Shown piece by piece: positions 62,603-64,000 of a stretch of DNA of 64,000 nt. The notes under the pieces were generated by a model. That model did not search any database. It had not been told where the DNA came from and saw nothing but the letters and a program-made list of their open reading frames with translations. Origin of the DNA: Streptomyces sp. NBC_00457. Lineage in GTDB: Bacteria; Actinomycetota; Actinomycetes; Streptomycetales; Streptomycetaceae. The translations under genes were made by a program, and so were the position numbers. The stretch's first letter is position 1; each line of letters starts with the position of its first letter. The stretch spans positions 10,602,001 to 10,666,000 of the forward strand of contig NZ_CP107905.1 of assembly GCF_036014015.1 (NCBI RefSeq), written 5' to 3'.

Positions 62603-63865
62603 TCAATGGGCGTTCTGCGGCTGTTCGGAAGATTCTTGAGCCACCAGGTTCTTCGCGGGGATAGCGTCGATGATCCAGATGTTGCGCTGGCGGTCGGCCA
62701 GGAATGCCGCAAGTGCGAGTAGGAGTGCTCCCGTTGCGACGATGAGAACGACCAGGAGGGCACCTTCGACGCCGTGAGTTTCTGCAAGGCCGCCGGAGAC
62801 GGCTTGTCCGGCGGCTGTGCCGAGGGGGCCTCCGGCGCACAGGATGGTCATGGCGACCGCGGCCCGTTCTGCGGGGGCGAGCCGTTCGGTCAACGCGTAC
62901 AGGCTGATCATGTAGGGAGCGACGGTGAAGCTCGCCAACGCGACGGCTGCGGGCAGGGAGGCCAGTTGCGTGCCGAAGAAGAGGACCATCATGCCGACGA
63001 AGAGTGCCGCGGCGAAGCAGACGTAGCGGGCGCGCAGGGAGAACCGCTGCGGGAGCCAGGCGCAGGCGAAGCCGGCCAGGGCGCTGCCGATGCCGAACTC
63101 GGCGTACAGGAGACCCGCGGCGCCGGGCTCGTCGGTCGTGTCGGCGTACACGGTGACGGCCGTCTGGACGGCGCCGAAGATCGCTCCCATGGCGACCATC
63201 GCCAGGAACATGACGGCCAGCGGACGGCGTGGCAGGTGCGGCTTGTCCTGCTGTCCCGAGGGCTGCTGGTGGGTGGTGCGGTGGGCGTAGATCAGGGCGA
63301 AGGGGAGGGTGCTCGTTGCGATCAGAGCCATCGTCACGATGGCGGGTGCGAGGGGGCTGACCGCTGCGAGCAGCCCGACGAACGCGGGGCCGGCGACGAA
63401 GCTCAGTTCATCGGCGGATGCCTCGTAGGACAGAGCCGCGGACAACAGGTGGTGCTTGTTGCGGGACTGCACCAGTCGTGACCAGTGCACCCGGACGAGG
63501 GGGCCGACCTGAGGCTGGGTCAGGCCGACGAGAGCGGCCGCGGCGAACATGCTTTCCCGGCTGCCGTGGGTCGCGGCCAGTAGGGCGGCCCAGGCGGCGA
63601 AGTTGGCGATCGCGGCCACAGCTCCGACGGTCCGGTGACCGTACCGGTCGGCGAGGGCCCCGACGAGCGGGCCGCCGATGGCGATGGCGATGCTCTGGGC
63701 CGCGCTGGCGAGTCCGGCGAAGGCGTAGCTGTGGGTTGCTGCCTGGAGCAGGATGAGGGTGGAAAGGGCTGATGTCGCGTACGGCAGGCGGGCTAGGAAT
63801 CCCAGGGGGAAGAAGCCGACGCCTGCTACACGCAGCAGAGAGCGGTAGGACACTGATGTCTCCAT
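62603..63865 (-). CDS. MFS transporter (12-helix type)
   Basis: About 420 residues, some 12 hydrophobic helices. The loop 2-3 motif is GALADRYGHRTVGAVAAIAN and the central loop is a basic RTTHQQPSGQQDKPHLPRRP. The N-terminal FPLGFLARLPYATSALSTLI start is of a type common in actinobacterial MFS proteins of unknown substrate near regulators. The ATG at 63865 is chosen for the family-typical length; the frame is open to 63931 with a further ATG there, and neither has a strong ribosome site. Substrate unknown. Confidence 0.8.
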   Translation of the reverse strand: METSVSYRSLLRVAGVGFFPLGFLARLPYATSALSTLILLQAATHSYAFAGLASAAQSIAIAIGGPLVGALADRYGHRTVGAVAAIANFAAWAALLAATHGSRESMFAAAALVGLTQPQVGPLVRVHWSRLVQSRNKHHLLSAALSYEASADELSFVAGPAFVGLLAAVSPLAPAIVTMALIATSTLPFALIYAHRTTHQQPSGQQDKPHLPRRPLAVMFLAMVAMGAIFGAVQTAVTVYADTTDEPGAAGLLYAEFGIGSALAGFACAWLPQRFSLRARYVCFAAALFVGMMVLFFGTQLASLPAAVALASFTVAPYMISLYALTERLAPAERAAVAMTILCAGGPLGTAAGQAVSGGLAETHGVEGALLVVLIVATGALLLALAAFLADRQRNIWIIDAIPAKNLVAQESSEQPQNAH

Positions 63866-64000
63866 CGGGCACGTCGAGGAGACGCGCCACCCAGCCACCA
63901 ACGCGTCGACGAGCCCGATTCTGATCATCAACGTAGCGGAGGCGGCTGAGGGCTGTACAGGTGCCTCGACCGAAGCGATTGGAACGATGCGGGCCGACAG

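Noticed and set aside
1..64000. CRISPR arrays, tRNA or rRNA genes
   Set aside because: No regularly spaced direct repeats, cloverleaf with conserved T-loop, or rRNA-like sequence was noticed while reading; a covariance-model scan would settle it.

Overview
This window is high-GC actinomycete DNA, most likely from Streptomyces or a close relative. The signs are strongly G/C-biased third codon positions, GTG/TTG starts, an Lsr2 nucleoid protein, a mycothiol-type maleylpyruvate isomerase fold protein, an F420-type LLM oxidoreductase, and rare TTA leucine codons in a regulator and an exporter. No rRNA, tRNA or CRISPR array was seen.

The centre (about 8-44.5 kb) is a biosynthetic gene cluster for an enediyne. 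The diagnostic genes are the 1950-residue iterative PKSE (37596-43448; KS-AT-ACP-KR-DH-PPTase), its hotdog thioesterase E10 (43445-43927), the UnbV/E4 and UnbU/E5 proteins directly upstream, and the UnbL/E3 (DUF1702) protein, which is detached and lies 8 kb away on the other strand (25699-26682). A flavin reductase of E6 type follows the thioesterase, a halogenase-like flavoprotein precedes E4, and an SgcJ/EcaC-type NTF2 protein sits at 15027-15443. These accessory genes resemble nine-membered enediyne clusters more than ten-membered ones, but no apoprotein, deoxysugar, aromatic-PKS or beta-amino-acid genes are present, so the product is not predictable.

Layout. (1) 1-6.7 kb: a low-GC pair encoding a PIN-domain protein and a RecB/Cas4-like nuclease, a TIGR03564-like LLM oxidoreductase, an ISAzo13 transposase relic and two membrane proteins. 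(2) 7-15.5 kb: a mycothiol-dependent isomerase-like gene, then a rightward run of UbiB/ABC1 kinase, AhpD-like protein, SDR, styrene-monooxygenase-like flavoprotein, HxlR regulator, DHA2 exporter and SgcJ-like protein, ending at a perfect hairpin. (3) 15.5-17.7 kb: a dead methyltransferase and a lactate permease. (4) 18-31.3 kb: leftward methyltransferase-GMC oxidoreductase-asparagine synthetase, rightward second GMC oxidoreductase, leftward AraC regulator-E3-P450, then a divergent TetR/carotenoid oxygenase pair. (5) 31.4-44.5 kb: a dead MFS transporter and the E9-like-E4-E5-PKSE-E10-E6 operon. (6) 44.5-48 kb: debris of ISL3, IS630 and IS110 transposases with an intact lsr2 and an SDR. (7) 48-64 kb: antiporter, peroxidase-like, alpha/beta hydrolase, SDR, secreted PQQ-type propeller, TetR, ParB-like protein, a three-gene regulatory set and an MFS transporter, with several gene relics and a duplicated antiporter fragment.

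A working model: PKSE and E10 make a linear conjugated polyene, E3/E4/E5 turn it toward the enediyne core, and the unusually large oxidative set (two GMC enzymes, P450, carotenoid oxygenase, halogenase-like and StyA-like flavoenzymes supplied with FADH2 by E6) tailors it. The carotenoid oxygenase is the most unexpected member. Functions are inferred from sequence recognised by eye; no database search was run.
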